From the NCBI RefSeq assembly GCF_020085105.1, contig NC_058051.1, positions 772,001-836,000 on the forward strand: a DNA stretch of 64,000 nt, written 5' to 3'. The notes under the pieces are model-generated. The model was not told the origin of the DNA. It saw only the letters and a program-made list of their open reading frames with translations, and did no database searches. The DNA is from Siniperca chuatsi. Its lineage: Eukaryota > Chordata > Actinopteri > Centrarchiformes > Sinipercidae. The translations under genes were made by a program, and so were the position numbers. Shown here piece by piece: positions 35,301 through 50,104 of this stretch. Within the stretch, counting starts at the first letter, position 1; every line of letters starts with the position of its first letter.

Positions 35301-38300
35301 TAAAGGCTCTTACTTGTTAAGTTTGTCCACCTCTTCAGCCTCCAGGTCAGCGCTGCTCTTAACCGTGGGGGGCCGGCTCCGCTGGCGGGTCAGCAGGTCT
35401 GGGGTGTGAGGCTGGGTGAGCTTCAGGTGCTCGCCCTTCGCTCGGGACGGCCCTGACAAAAACCCACGTGACTCAGTTATACACTTAAACCCCCACTACA
35501 CAGAAAACCATTTAAACCTGTTAGAAACAAACCTGACACTGAACGTCGTCAGAGGACCCCCCCCCCGCTCACCTCTCTCTTGACTCTTGCGACTGCGCAG
35601 ATGGTAGCGGTCAGGGGTTCGTTTCTGGAAGCGCTCTATCTGCTGAGCCATGGGCACGTAGGCAGAGGACTCGTCCGCCTTTCTCTTGCTGCCCGTCGAC
35701 AGGTTGAAGGGTTTGGGCACTGTGGCCCCTTTCATAGCCTTGGCCTAAAAACAGGAAAAGGGGATGCGACTGTAAAAATGAGGTGTGGGCTTCGTGTGGT
35801 CCATATGTTCGTGACTTTCAGCTCACTGTTGAGAACGCGTTTTAAAAACTAACCGAACTACCCACAGACTCTGTATTTAGGCCTGTTAACTAAAGATGTT
35901 GTTAGAGGGGAAGACATTCATCTATTCAAAGTGATGCTGATATCAAGTAAGAAAGTTATAACGAGGAATTGGTTGAAAAGTAAGCCTTTGAGTCTGGACC
36001 AATGGAAGAATATCATGGCGGAAATTTTTACAATGGAAAAAATGACCCACGACCTGAGATTGGATGCACATAAATGTAAATTACGATGGTGGAAATGGAC
36101 CAACTATGTAACCCACTCAAATATATGAAACAAATGGAAGATCTGTATTTGTAGCACCCTACCAGTTGTTATCTTGTTCATTGTGAAAATTAAAAAATGC
36201 AAAAGTAAAAAAAAAAAAAAAAAAAAAAACCTAACCGAACTGTAGTTTAAAGTTTTCAAACAGTGAGCTGGAGGACAGTTCAGGCCACGCAACAAAGTCA
36301 GAGGGTGTTTTAAAGATTTCTCGATCAGGTTTTACTCAAAATGAAGGAGTGCTGAAGCAAAGCTTTTTATAATGTGTGGTTTCCATCAAGCGATGTATAA
36401 AAGCGAACAGGTCTGTGTCAAAGCTGACGAGCCGTTGATTCTAGTTTTCCTATCACCTTTATTTACACAGTAATTTGAATATGAACTGCAGTTTGTTTGT
36501 TGTGCATCTAAAGTCGCTGAAGAGCCAGTTTGGATCCCAAACCCTCTGCAGTAACAGCTTTGCCTCCACGACACTTCTGAACACTTTCTGGGTGAAGCGT
36601 CGCGGTCTGTGTTGGACGGTTCGGCCTCTCGGGTGTCAGTGTAGCGTCAAGGTGTTCGTGTATGAAGCACTTACTGGGGAGGAGGGTTTGCGAAGCTGAG
36701 CGATAAAGGCCACCTCCTTGTGGGCCGTGTTGGATGAAGTGGTGGCCTTAGCGCGGCTGTTTGTGTTGAAGCGGAACTCCTTAGGAACAGTTGTGGACAT
36801 GACCATCTTCTTCGGTGGTGGATCTGAAATAACAGACTTCCTTTCAAGACGTGAAGGCAAACTAAAGCCCAACTTTCAGATCTTTTAAAAAGGGTAACAG
36901 ACCAACAGCTCAGCACATAGACTAATGTTGCAGCTCCACAGAGTAAATCAGTAACATCTACTCACTGCCAGCCAGAGCAGCTTTGTAGCTGGCCTCGTTC
37001 TTCTTGCGATGCAGAGCCACTTCCTTCTGGAGGTTCCTGATGCGCTCCAGCTCCTGCTCTTCAGAGCTATTCGGCCTGTTGGGACACAACCAGCAAAAAT
37101 ACAGCTCTAACCTGCTTCAACCAGTTCAGCCTCCCAGTTAAAGTGGACATCTCTTATTCAAGTCGTTTAGAAACCAATTAACAGCGAGTCCTCGGCAGCT
37201 TCAGTTTATCCGAAGACAAACCGATCCCGACAGGTTTCCCACATGCACAAGAAATCAGCCAGCAGATGGCGAGCAACAGGCTTTGGCCATGTCGACGCCC
37301 ATGTCTTGCCGCTAGGGCGATTCATCGACGTCAGTCGATTACAGAAATACATAACATGCGCTGCCGCGTCAAAATCAAGTGTGGCTACATGTTCCCCCCG
37401 CAGAACAAGCCGCAGAATCTCATCCACAATAATCTAAAGCAGTGTTTCCCCGCAGCCGGCTCACCCTGCCGCCGCCTGGAAGGAGGACCACCAGACCACA
37501 GAGCAGCTTCTTCCCTCAGGCTGAGAGACTCCAAGTCATCCTCAACACTCCACCGCGTAAAGTAGCTTTTATTATTTGAATAGCATAAGAAGGGAACTAC
37601 AAAACAAAATCTCACTATACAACACTGTGCTGTAAAATGATCAATAAGTCTCTCGTCTCCGCTGGGTTCTAAGTAACTGACGGGCTGTCCAGATCAGCTG
37701 GAAGACGTTGGCTTGTTGGACGAACATGTTCTTTTCTAGCACACCCTGACCCTTAGCTGGCAGGGAGCAGGTATTTTATCAGTCCCTTCAGGATGTTTTG
37801 GTTATGTAATCACAAGACAGAAATTCATTCAAATATTTGCACGAGCTCATAACTCCCCCACCCCCCCGTTCCAGGAGGACGAGGCTGAGAAACACCGGTG
37901 GCGGTAGAAGTCGTAGTAGACTCACTCTGTGTTTGCAGTAGTGGAAGCTGCTGCCCGGGTCTTGGGCACAGTCCTGGACTCTGACTGCCTCCTGCGGACG
38001 ACGCTACTGGACTTCCGGGCTGGTCGGCCAACAGGACTCCTAGAACAAAGAGCTAGAGTTGAGAACTGTTTTTTTTTTGGGGGGGAGAACAAAAATGGGG
38101 GCTTTTACAGAACGCCTGGGCATAAGAGACCCTGTAAGGGCAGGAGAAGATGTTAGGAGGATACAGTCATGACACTTACTTTTTGTATTTCTTCGATGGT
38201 GGTACAGCCGGACCGCTGGCTGCCTCTTTACGCTTTGAAACCCTGAAAAGAATCAATTAGGGAGAAAAATATATTGTCAAAGCGAAATTGAAGTGTATCA

Positions 38301-39393
38301 AAATGTGCCAACAATCATCAGGTAAGAAGAAGGCTTTGTAGAGTTATGAATCGGTAGCACAGTCTGATATAGTGTGTAGCCCCACTGTAGTATGAGAGAA
38401 GCCATCACAAGGCCTGTACCTGCGTGGTTGGGCAGGGGGTTGATTAGCGGCCGTCTTTGGTCGGGCACCTGTCCGTGTAGGAGTTCCAGCACCCCAGGAA
38501 GTGACGATGTTTGAAGGATGAGCTGTGGAAGTGCTAGGACCTGGAATATTGATCAGTATGGGTTCACGTTAACCACGCGTCTATACACGCGAAGGATCAA
38601 GTTCAAGCTTTCCAAACCCGACACCATAAAGCTCACTGGGACACAGGAGACAACTACACGCCAGTCTGAGTGCTTGTTTGTTTACGTGACATATTTGTGA
38701 TCCTTATACCATCTAACTATATACACACACACACACACAACACTGACTTAATGACTGTGCACCCTTAGTAATTAGCTATAATGCGAAGAAAACTAACCAG
38801 AGTCCACGTCCGCCTTGAGTAGAGGGGTTACGATGGCTCTAGGCAGGTTGGCCGCATCACTTCTCTTAAAGGGCTTGTCAAGTCTCGAAGGTGTTTTAAG
38901 GTGACTATCTCCTCCCCCAGCCTGTTGTTCTGCAGGTAAGAGACAGTTAAAGATCAAGTAGATGTGGACTCCTTTTACAGATTTGTCATGCTCAGAGGAA
39001 GGGCCATGGCCGAAGCGTGTCACTGATATTTTAATAAAATGTAAAGCTCTACAGGTGTCGTTTGCTTTGATGTGTGCCACTTCTTCCTGACCTTTGAACC
39101 CTTACGTCACAGGTGTACATTACTGACGCGTTGTCCGGGGGAATAAACAGCAGTGACCCCAGGCTGCGTGCCAGGGGCTCTCTGTGGACCCCTGCATGTT
39201 AACAGATCAATCTCTTCCAAACATCTCCATCTCTCATGTAACAGACAAGTAACCAGCTCACGTTCACAGCCAGATCCAACTTACCGAACCAGGTATCCTC
39301 GCCCTCGGCATTCTCCAGCTCCTTCAGGTCGACTACTCGGGACGGGGCATCGAACTCGTACAGGTCGGAAGTATCGCCGTCGCTTTCGGCCAT
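32343..39393 (-). CDS. tpx2: TPX2 spindle assembly factor
   Basis: Sixteen coding exons, minus strand: 39393-39285, 38929-38798, 38540-38420, 38242-38180, 38039-37926, 37075-36966, 36823-36675, 35744-35573, 35452-35314, 35128-34909, 34766-34671, 34579-34407, 34312-34166, 34076-33965, 32889-32723, 32453-32343. About 711 aa if the frame were continuous (human 747). TPX2 is released from importin near chromosomes, nucleates spindle microtubules and activates Aurora A. The N-terminus has LYEFDAPS and DTWFEQQ, matching the Aurora A-binding segment. Later exons carry TPX2-family repeats ([21 protein letters not shown]), the [10 protein letters not shown]-type block (IFKARPNTV) and the C-terminal [13 protein letters not shown] tail, which in human binds kinesin-5. 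Exon 13 (34579-34407) is 173 nt where 174 is needed: one base is missing after VEVCPF, near 34476-34484, and the literal frame stops 12 codons on. The following exons are well conserved, so a sequencing or assembly error or a rare allele is likelier than gene death. Confidence 0.92.
33371..33450 (+). repeat. Possible hAT-like repeat end (tpx2 intron 15)
   Basis: GGGGGCCGCACGATTGAGAT followed by GATCACGATCC resembles the start of fish repeats with TAGGG-C-GCACGATT ends. Short and degenerate. Confidence 0.3.
35860..36230 (+). mobile_element. 5'-truncated LINE-1 with poly(A) tail and 11-bp TSD
   Basis: About 371 bp in tpx2 intron 8, opposite to the gene. The plus-strand frame ending at 36128 reads [20 protein letters not shown], then [17 protein letters not shown] and WWKWTNYV, the C-terminus of L1 ORF2. 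A 3' UTR of about 80 bases and an A-run of some 20 bases follow. CTAACCGAACT occurs just before the insert (35849-35859) and again right after the tail (36231-36241), a perfect target-site duplication, so the insertion is probably young. Confidence 0.9.
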
Positions 39394-39894
39394 TATCTCA
39401 GGGTGTGCTGCTCGACAACTCACTGCAACAAGAAGCCACCGAACCCGGTAAAGCTGACGTTAGAAGAAAGGCCCTTGCGGTGAAGTCCGCGTCCAGTTAA
39501 CCGACAGAGCTAGCGACGTATTTTAGCCCAACTAACGCTAGCTCGGACCTCTGATAGCTGTATTAAGTTAACAGACGAACCGAGCAGCAAAAGCCTCACG
39601 AAAGGACATACATTTGACCGATTAAAACAAACATTTACAACACATTTCTGTTGTAATAAAGTTACTGAATGTCGTATTTTCCTCCTATGAGCAACAAAAA
39701 AACAACTGGCTAGCTAGCGTACATAAGCGCACGTTAGGCAGCGATACATGAATAAAACCATCAGCTAATTCTGTTTAACACATTAAATGTTGCTACATCC
39801 ATGTGGATCTCTCGCTCAGGAAACTCGGGACTATGAAAACCGGGAACAATTACCGATGTAGCCCTAAAAGAGTCAGATTACTTGAGCCGCTTAC

Positions 39895-39945
39895 CGTCTG
39901 CTCCAGCGACACTGGTGAAACTGTGGGCGCCGCGCGAGTCGCAAC
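39895..39945 (-). other. tpx2: tpx2 5' UTR exon (3' boundary clear, start estimated)
   Basis: On the minus strand GGAGCAGACG is followed by GTAAGC at 39894-39889, a strong donor. The next acceptor TTGTTGCAG lies at 39423, 29 bases before the ATG (39393-39391). The transcription start is not visible. Confidence 0.55.
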
Positions 39946-39952
39946 GTTAGCT

Positions 39953-40019
39953 TTTAAATTTCCTCCGTTTTGAACCAGCCAATGGCTAACGGCACGGTCA
40001 TCAGCTCGCCGCTTATTGG
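39953..40019 (-). promoter_or_regulatory. tpx2 promoter: paired CCAAT boxes and CHR-like motif
   Basis: CCAAT occurs at 40019-40015 on the gene strand, and ATTGG at 39983-39979, about 36 bases apart. TTTGAA at 39969-39974 (reversed relative to the gene) and TTTAAA at 39953-39958 lie next to them. Two NF-Y sites near a CHR element are the usual layout of G2/M genes bound by DREAM/MMB, and TPX2 is such a gene. The CHR orientation is not the standard one, so that part is weak. Confidence 0.45.
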
Positions 40020-40216
40020 CTCACAAGTCAACTTCCTGTCACCTGACCACACGATCGCAACACACTGCACGTAAAATGTGGAAATGGCCAAAACGAATGC
40101 GTTGTTTATTAATCAATCAAGGGTTAATAAACCAAAACTAATACTGTAAAAGTACTGTAAAGTAAATGTGTTCAGGAGTCAGAGCAGTTTATAAAGTAGA
40201 CATTCTGTAAGTTTTC

Positions 40217-40350
40217 AACTCAGTTCAGTTTTATTTATACAGCACCAACTCATAACAGAAGTTATCTCATTGCACTTTTCCTACAGAGCAGGTCTAGACC
40301 GAACTCTTTATAATATTAATTACAGAGACCCAACAAATCCATAATAAGTC
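40217..40350. repeat. LINE-tail-like fish repeat
   Basis: AACTCAGTTCAGTTTTATTTATACAGC followed in pieces by ACCAACTCATAACAGAAGTTATCTCATTGCAC closely resembles a 3'-end repeat seen everywhere in teleost introns. Exact family not assigned. Confidence 0.6.
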
Positions 40351-40513
40351 CTGTATAAATTACATGTGAGGTTAAAGTAAGGGGCCTTCTTTGACATTAA
40401 ATAGAAAGTGTATAATGTAAGATATTTTGGTAGTTTTACTCTTAATTTTCTAGTCTGCGCTTTAATTTATCCTTAATTTAACGTCAGTTAAAGTATATAC
40501 TGCCCCACATTAC

Positions 40514-40917
40514 TTAAAGGTCCAGTGTGCAGGATTTAGTGGCCTCTAGTGGTGAAGTTGCAGATTGCAACTAGCTGAATCCCGCTCGCCTCGCCCTCCC
40601 CTTCCAAGCGTGTAGGAGAAACTACGGCGGCCGCGAAACTTGCGAAAAACGCAAAAGGCCCTATCTAGAGCCAGTGTTTGGTTTGTCTGTTCTGGGCTCC
40701 TGTAGAAACATGGCGGTCCAACATGGCGGTTCAACATGGCGGCCTCCGTGGAAAGGGACCCGCTCCCTCTGTAGCGGTGAACGGTTCATTCTAAGGTGAT
40801 GAAAACACAGCGATTCTTATTTTCAGGTGATCAAACACTAATGAAAACATACTTATAAATATTATATTCCATTTCTGCCGACAGCTGCTCCTAAATGTTC
40901 CACACTGGAGCTTGAAC
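40514..40917. mobile_element. Fish MITE with TTAAAGGTCCAGTGTG termini
   Basis: Starts TTAAAGGTCCAGTGTGCAGG and ends near AAATGTTCCACACTGGAGCTT, a decayed inverted copy of the start. It carries the familiar internal blocks AGGATTTAGTGGCCTCTAGT and AACATGGCGGTCCAACATGG. The TTAA at the outer edge would fit a piggyBac-type target site, but that is inference. It lies in the tpx2-rhoa intergenic region. Confidence 0.8.
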
Positions 40918-40924
40918 AAGAGTC

Positions 40925-41300
40925 TACAGCCATGCTAGCGGCTCTGCCGGGGTGTACTTTGGTACTTTGAGCTAAATGCTAACATCAGCATGCTAACATG
41001 CTCACAATGACCATGCTGAAGTTAAGCAGGTATAATGTTTACCATGTTCGCCATCTTAGTTTAGCGTGTTAGCATGCTAACATTAGCTAATTAGCAGTAA
41101 ACATAAAGTACAGCTGAGGCTGATGGGAATGTCATCAGTTTAGCAAACCAAAGTGATGGATAAATACACATTTTGACCTGCTGGTGGCGCTAGAGGAAAA
41201 GTCAGGGGATCACCAAAGTCAGTCGGTTTCATTCTCTGGGGACCGTGAATGTTTGTACAATAGTTGTTGAGATGTTTGGCTAAAACAAAGAAATAAAAGG
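40925..41300 (+). repeat. Fish interspersed repeat rich in GCTAACAT motifs
   Basis: Recognisable blocks: GCTAAATGCTAACATCAGCA, AGGTATAATGTTTACCATGT, GTACAGCTGAGGCTGATGGG and TTTTGACCTGCTGGTGGCGC. A shorter inverted copy is at 5405-5545, and related text occurs at about 54320-54350 and 45360-45425. Class unknown to me. Confidence 0.7.
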
Positions 41301-41843
41301 TGTGTTTTGAGGGGAAGTAAATTGAACAAATCCAACATTACAAAGGGGAAGTAAAATTACGCCCATGTATAATGTTATTTTCTGCCCTGAGCTCAGACTC
41401 CCAGGCAGCTTCCTCCCAGTCTGTGTCAGCCACCTAAAACCTCATCAATTAAACGCTTTACAGACATTTTCGCAGCTCTGGGTCGCTCATTATTAATTTT
41501 TTTTTAGTTGAAAAATTGTCAAAAGTGCTAATTTCTTGGTCTGAGTCCAAAACTACTCCCTGTTTGCAATGTATTTACTTTCTGCCATTTCATTTGAGTG
41601 TCTGACTTCTAAGTGTTAAATTTCTGCACAATGCAGTGCTGCAAAAACAATGGAATGAAAACGTAGCGTCCAAACAGCAACGCTTTGTCTTTATTAGATA
41701 TGTAAATCATGCAACTTTAACCCAAAAAAACACAAATTACTGATCGCTACAAGGCACTGAGCGTAAGTGTATGTGTTGCAGGATTCGTTAACAAGGTAGA
41801 AATTTCTGACACAACCATGTTGTTTGTGGTCAGGTGGTCAGGA

Positions 41844-43491
41844 GACTCCATGACCCTGTTACAGCCGGACTCCATGATCCTGCTACAGCCGGACTCCATG
41901 ATCCTGTTACAGTGAGACTCCATGATCCCGCTACAGCCGGACTCCATGACCCTGCTACAGTGAGACTCCATGACCCTGTTACAGCCGGACTCCATGATCC
42001 CGCTACAGCCGGACTCCATGACCCTGCTACAGTGAGACTCCATGACCCTGTTACAGCCGGACTCCATGACCCTGCTACAGCCGGACTCCATGATCCTGCT
42101 ACAGCCGGACTCCATGATCCTGCTACAGCCGGACTCCATGACCCTGCTACAGTGAGACTCCATGATCCTGTTACAGCCGGACTCCATGACCCTGCTACAG
42201 CCGGACTCCATGATCCTGCTACAGCCGGACTCCATGACCCTGCTACAGTGAGACTCCATGACCCTGTTACAGCCGGACTCCATGACCCTGCTACAGCCGG
42301 ACTCCATGATCCTGCTACAGCCGGACTCCATGACCCTGCTACAGTGAGACTCCATGACCCTGTTACAGCCGGACTCCATGACCCTGCTACAGTGAGACTC
42401 CATGATCCTGTTACAGCCGGACTCCATGACCCTGCTACAGCCGGACTCCATGACCCTGCTACAGTGAGACTCCATGATCCTGCTACAGCCGGACTCCATG
42501 ACCCTGCTACAGTGAGACTCCATGATCCTGTTACAGCCGGACTCCATGATCCTGCTACAGCCGGACTCCATGATCCTGCTACAGCCGGACTCCATGACCC
42601 TGCTACAGTGAGACTCCATGATCCTGTTACAGCCGGACTCCATGACCCTGCTACAGCCGGACTCCATGATCCTGCTACAGCCGGACTCCATGACCCTGCT
42701 ACAGTGAGACTCCATGACCCTGTTACAGCCGGACTCCATGACCCTGCTACAGTGAGACTCCATGATCCTGTTACAGCCGGACTCCATGACCCTGCTACAG
42801 CCGGACTCCATGACCCTGCTACAGTGAGACTCCATGACCCTGTTACAGCCGGACTCCATGACCCTGCTACAGTGAGACTCCATGATCCTGTTACAGCCGG
42901 ACTCCATGACCCTGCTACAGCCGGACTCCATGATCCTGCTACAGCCGGACTCCATGACCCTGCTACAGTGAGACTCCATGACCCTGTTACAGCCGGACTC
43001 TATGACCCTGCTACAGCCGGACTCCATGACCCTGCTACAGCCGGACTCCATGACCCTGTTACAGCCGGACTCCATGACCCTGCTACAGCCGGACTCCATG
43101 ATCCTGCTACAGCCGGACTCCATGACCCTGCTACAGTGAGACTCCATGACCCTGTTACAGCCGGACTCTATGACCCTGCTACAGCCGGACTCCATGACCC
43201 TGTTACAGCCGGACTCCATGACCCTGCTACAGCCGGACTCCATGATCCTGCTACAGCCGGACTCCATGACCCTGTTACAGCCGGACTCCATGACCCTGCT
43301 ACAGCCGGACTCCATGATCCTGCTACAGCCGGACTCCATGATCCTGTTACAGCCGGACTCCATGACCCTGCTACAGCCGGACTCCATGATCCTGCTACAG
43401 CCGGACTCCATGACCATGTTACAGCCGGACTCCATGATCCTGTTACAGCCGGACTCCATGATCCTGCTACAGCCGGACTCCATGATCCTGT
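41844..43491. repeat. Minisatellite, about 69 copies of a 24-bp unit
   Basis: Unit GACTCCATGAYCCTGYTACAG followed by CCG or TGA. Only those three sites vary regularly, plus rare point changes. The variants are ordered: a unit ending TGA is almost always followed by one with GTTACAGCCG, so blocks of two to five units form a higher-order repeat. Because 24 is divisible by three, one plus-strand frame (LHDPATAG repeats) and one minus-strand frame (MESGCSRI repeats) are open throughout. Codon evidence for a real protein is lacking. It sits 6 kb from the tpx2 ATG and 2.8 kb before the rhoa promoter candidate. Confidence 0.97.
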
Positions 43492-44222
43492 TGTTTGTTA
43501 ACAGGCAGGGAGGCTCTAACACAGAGATGCTATTGAGTTGCATTATGGGAAGTGTAGGATCCAGTTTCTTTCAAGCATGACCCATACTGTAAAGGTTAGT
43601 CTGAATATCTCTGCTGCTTTTGACCGTTCTTTTTAAAAATCTGTCTCTTGCGAGTCTCCAACTTTGTGCAATTCTGTATTGCTGCTATGCAATGGTATGG
43701 CGTTTAAGTAAACCCCTTTACACCTCAGATCTCCGTACAACCATTGGACACATATTCTTTCTTTCTTTTTCTACAATGGGGTTAAAATTAAGGGAGCATG
43801 TCGCTGGTCTTTGACTATAATGATGTTGTTACCTGCTGTTTGAGGGCAGTAATTAATAGAACTACTCATAATCTTTAATATACAATCTTAAATTTCAATA
43901 TTTCACATGCCCTGAAGAAATTCTCATCACATTAATTTGAATTTTAACCTGAAGTGTATTCTTCAGGAACATAGTGGTATCTGCCCCTCGTTTTTATCAG
44001 TTCACAGAGAACCTGGGAAATAAGGAGGAAGCTGTAAAGCAACATGGGCAGCCTTGTTTCATACATCTGGCAGCACAATGACTGAGAGCGAGTCCTCCCT
44101 GGGAGGCTTCACCCGGGGCAAAATGGAGCTCTCAACGCCTTAATCTAGGGTAAAACAGGACGGGCGATATGTGCTGTGCTGGTTGGCTAAGATACTCGTC
44201 ACTCATGATTTGGCCGCGTCCC

Positions 44223-44282
44223 ATTGGCTGAAAGTACGCAATGTGGGCGGGCGTAATCTTCGTGGCTTCGTCGGGGGCGGGG
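44223..44282 (+). promoter_or_regulatory. Candidate rhoa promoter
   Basis: An inverted CCAAT box (ATTGG, 44223-44227) and a GC box (GGGGGCGGGG, 44273-44282) in a locally CpG-rich stretch, about 2 kb before the rhoa coding start. A possible non-coding exon follows, ending AAACG|GTAAAA near 44333. Position and motifs only; the untranslated first exon typical of RHOA would fit here. Confidence 0.35.
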
Positions 44283-45006
44283 CTGTTAGGTCCGACAGGA
44301 AAACTAAAGAAAGGCGAGTATCGCTAATTAAACGGTAAAATTACGTTTAAGTGACGACTCAGAATATATCTCTGCTTAGTTGCTTTGTGTGTCGGGGTAG
44401 CTGCTAGAATAAAGCAATATATTGCGGTCTCAAAATGTTATGTGTCCAGCTTGACAAGAGGCCGGAAAAACTAAGCAAAGTTAGCAAGCTAATGGTTAGC
44501 TTCCTTAGATGGAATGGAAACTGCTGCTAGCTTGAAGTTAGCCGATACTCCACAGATTCAGTGGCTAAAAAAAACAGTTTTAATGTAAACTAAGGTAACA
44601 TTAGGATGGCAAGTTATCTGTTACGTGAAGCAAAGCACCAGAGGTTAAGTTGACAGATACAACAGCCCTTTAATAGCAGTGAGGAAGTGAAGTTTCAACG
44701 TAAACTTGCCACATTTTCCAGATACGCCAGTTAGCCAAAGAGCTCCAACTGTGTACGAGTGTCATTACAACTATAACCTTTGCCAACGGTGTGTAGCGTT
44801 AACGCAGGTAAATCTCTAATAGTTCATATAGGTGGTTACAGAAAGACCGGCTGAATATAATCTGAATGATTAATAATGAATTAGCAGGAGACCCATCCAC
44901 TGAAAATCTAAATTTGGGTTGAATGACTTTTATTTAGGCACAATTTTGAAGCTCCAGTGAAGAAATATGTTCTGAGATGACCTGTTTTGGATTAAAAATG
45001 GCGACG

Positions 45007-45034
45007 TATTATTATTATTATTATTATTATTATT
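45007..45034 (+). repeat. (ATT)n microsatellite
   Basis: TAT/ATT trinucleotide run of about nine units in the probable first intron of rhoa. Confidence 0.9.
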
Positions 45035-45902
45035 TATCAACATATTGTTAACATCCAGTGAACGTTGCTGTAATTTATATCCAAGATATCCTGTTGATAA
45101 AATGAATAAGAATGAGTCTGTCAATTATCAGGTTATATTGTGATTTATTGTCATGTGTTGACTGAAATGACTATTGGCGACCACCTAAACTAAGCATTCA
45201 GGCCGACACAGAAGGTGGGTGGCTGTGATTTGGCTGGTGCGTGTAGTTTGTAGTGGGACTTGGTCGGTGGTGATGTACCCGGTTAGTAAAGGCATGACTC
45301 TGGGGAACGTATCTGTGTGTATGTTGTTTTATGCCAGAATCAAATTTAAAAAGTCAGCGTCGGTCGATCCACCACTTTGGTCTAGAGTGAAATATCTTGA
45401 CAAATATCTGGTGGACGGCCATGACGAAAGCCAGATATTACAAATTTCAAATACTTGCAAGCAAACATTCCTGGTAGATTACGTCTGTGACGAGAACAGT
45501 GTAAACCTACAAACTCACGGATCCATAACTCAAACCTGGATCCTGTTTCATCATCTCGCTGGTCACTTTATCAACGCAGCTTTTGGTCTGAATTCCCAGT
45601 TAGACTTGCGGCAGGATACAGTGAGTTACGTTACCTGACACGACAGGAAACAGCAACACCACTGTTGCCTAACAGCAGAGCGTGGAGTTTGCATTGATTG
45701 GTTTCTTAACTTTTCTAAAAATAAATTGTGATGAAACGTTGCAGCTGTACTGAGCAAGGTTTTAGGAGCATCGTGTGATTAGCGAGCATGTGTTCACCGT
45801 GCTGTCGGCCGTGCGTAGAACATTCTTTATTCATTGCACACACTGAATGCGTCCCAGCACTTCCTGTTGAGCCTTTCCAGATTTCGTTATATTCAACACT
45901 TA

Positions 45903-46025
45903 TAGATTAGATTCAACTTTATTGTCATTACACATGTGCGAGTACAAGGCAACAAAATGCAGTTTATGTCCAACCAGAAGTGCAATAAGCAGGATGTGAA
46001 GTGTGTGCAGGACAGAGCAGTATTA
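45903..46025. repeat. Fish repeat resembling a LINE 3' end
   Basis: TAGATTAGATTCAACTTTAT, then GTCATTACACATGTGCGAGT and ACAAAATGCAGTTTATGTCC, match a repeat I recognise as common in teleost introns. Family not assigned. Confidence 0.6.
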
Positions 46026-46207
46026 TGAAAGTATTTTACAAGTGGTGCTATGGACATTATATACAGATGGCATTATGTTTTGTTATGTTTCATTATGTTT
46101 CTCATGACAAAACTGTCCATAATGTTTCTCCTAAATCGCTTCACTCTGCTTAAAAGCGTGTCATTAAAACCTCCCACCTGCCTGAACTTGCCTGTAAACA
46201 ACCCTGA

Positions 46208-49297
<3,090 letters not shown>

Positions 49298-49467
49298 AGC
49301 TGTCAGGTCACACCGGAAGGGGAGGGAAGGGGGAAACAAACCAGGCCAAGAAAAACACCCCTCCTCTGCGTCTGCTTTGTCACCGAGGCGGGCACAATTG
49401 AATACAGGGAGAAAAGTCAAACCAGGCCAAAGGAAAAAAGGGAGTATTTACATTTAAGTCCTTTCAA

Positions 49468-49473
49468 ATAAAA
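49468..49473 (+). terminator. Poly(A) signal candidate, rhoa (proximal)
   Basis: AATAAA about 170 bases after the rhoa stop codon. Further candidates lie at 49996-50001 and 50980-50985, so a short and a long 3' UTR are both possible. Confidence 0.4.
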
Positions 49474-50104
49474 ATACCATAATCTTTTAGGATTGATTAG
49501 ACCTGAAATCAAACAAGAATGTGAAGAGATACTTTTTAAAAGTGTGGGAGGCTGTGTACTGTAAGCAGGGTCTCCTCTGTCCTAAACTGTAGCTCTGTGG
49601 TTTGGGGTTGAGACCAGCTCCAGAAGAGACCAGGGGGGTCAGATGTGTGCCTGCCTGACTAACCGTTGGAAGACTTCCATGGCTTGCAGTGTGACTGTGC
49701 TTGTCTTTCAGTTTTGCCCTATCGTTCGTTTTCTTTCTCCTGCATTTCCCTGCGGAAACGTAGCCCAACTTAACTCGATGTGGACTTCCTGTTTTATGAA
49801 CCCGTAGTATCGGACACAACTCTCATCCGTTTTAAAAAGCTGAGAGTTTGATTATTGGCATTCGAGCATAAATACGTGACGGTAATGAGACCAATTTATT
49901 TGAGTGTTTTGTACAAGCTTGTCAGAAAAAACTGTAAGAGATTGAATTGATGTGGACTGTCAAACACACTGTACACAGTCGGGTATTAAAGGGTTAATAA
50001 AATCGTATTATCCTGGAGACAGTTACTGTAAATTAGTAGCGGGGCCTTAATTTACCTCATCTACAGAGAGGACCAGACCTTTATGTAAACCAGGGATATA
50101 TTAG

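Noticed and set aside
41844-43491. CRISPR-like array
   Set aside because: There are no unique spacers; the units are head-to-tail without intervening sequence, and the host is a vertebrate.
41747-43543. 598-aa (-) and 555-aa (+) open frames as protein genes
   Set aside because: They exist only because the 24-bp unit is a multiple of three without in-frame stops. No splice context, no unique domain, and both strands are equally open.
45219-45638. 139-aa ORF upstream of rhoa
   Set aside because: No recognisable domain. Its middle (GAGTGAAATATCTTGACAAA) resembles a common fish repeat, so it looks like repeat read-through.
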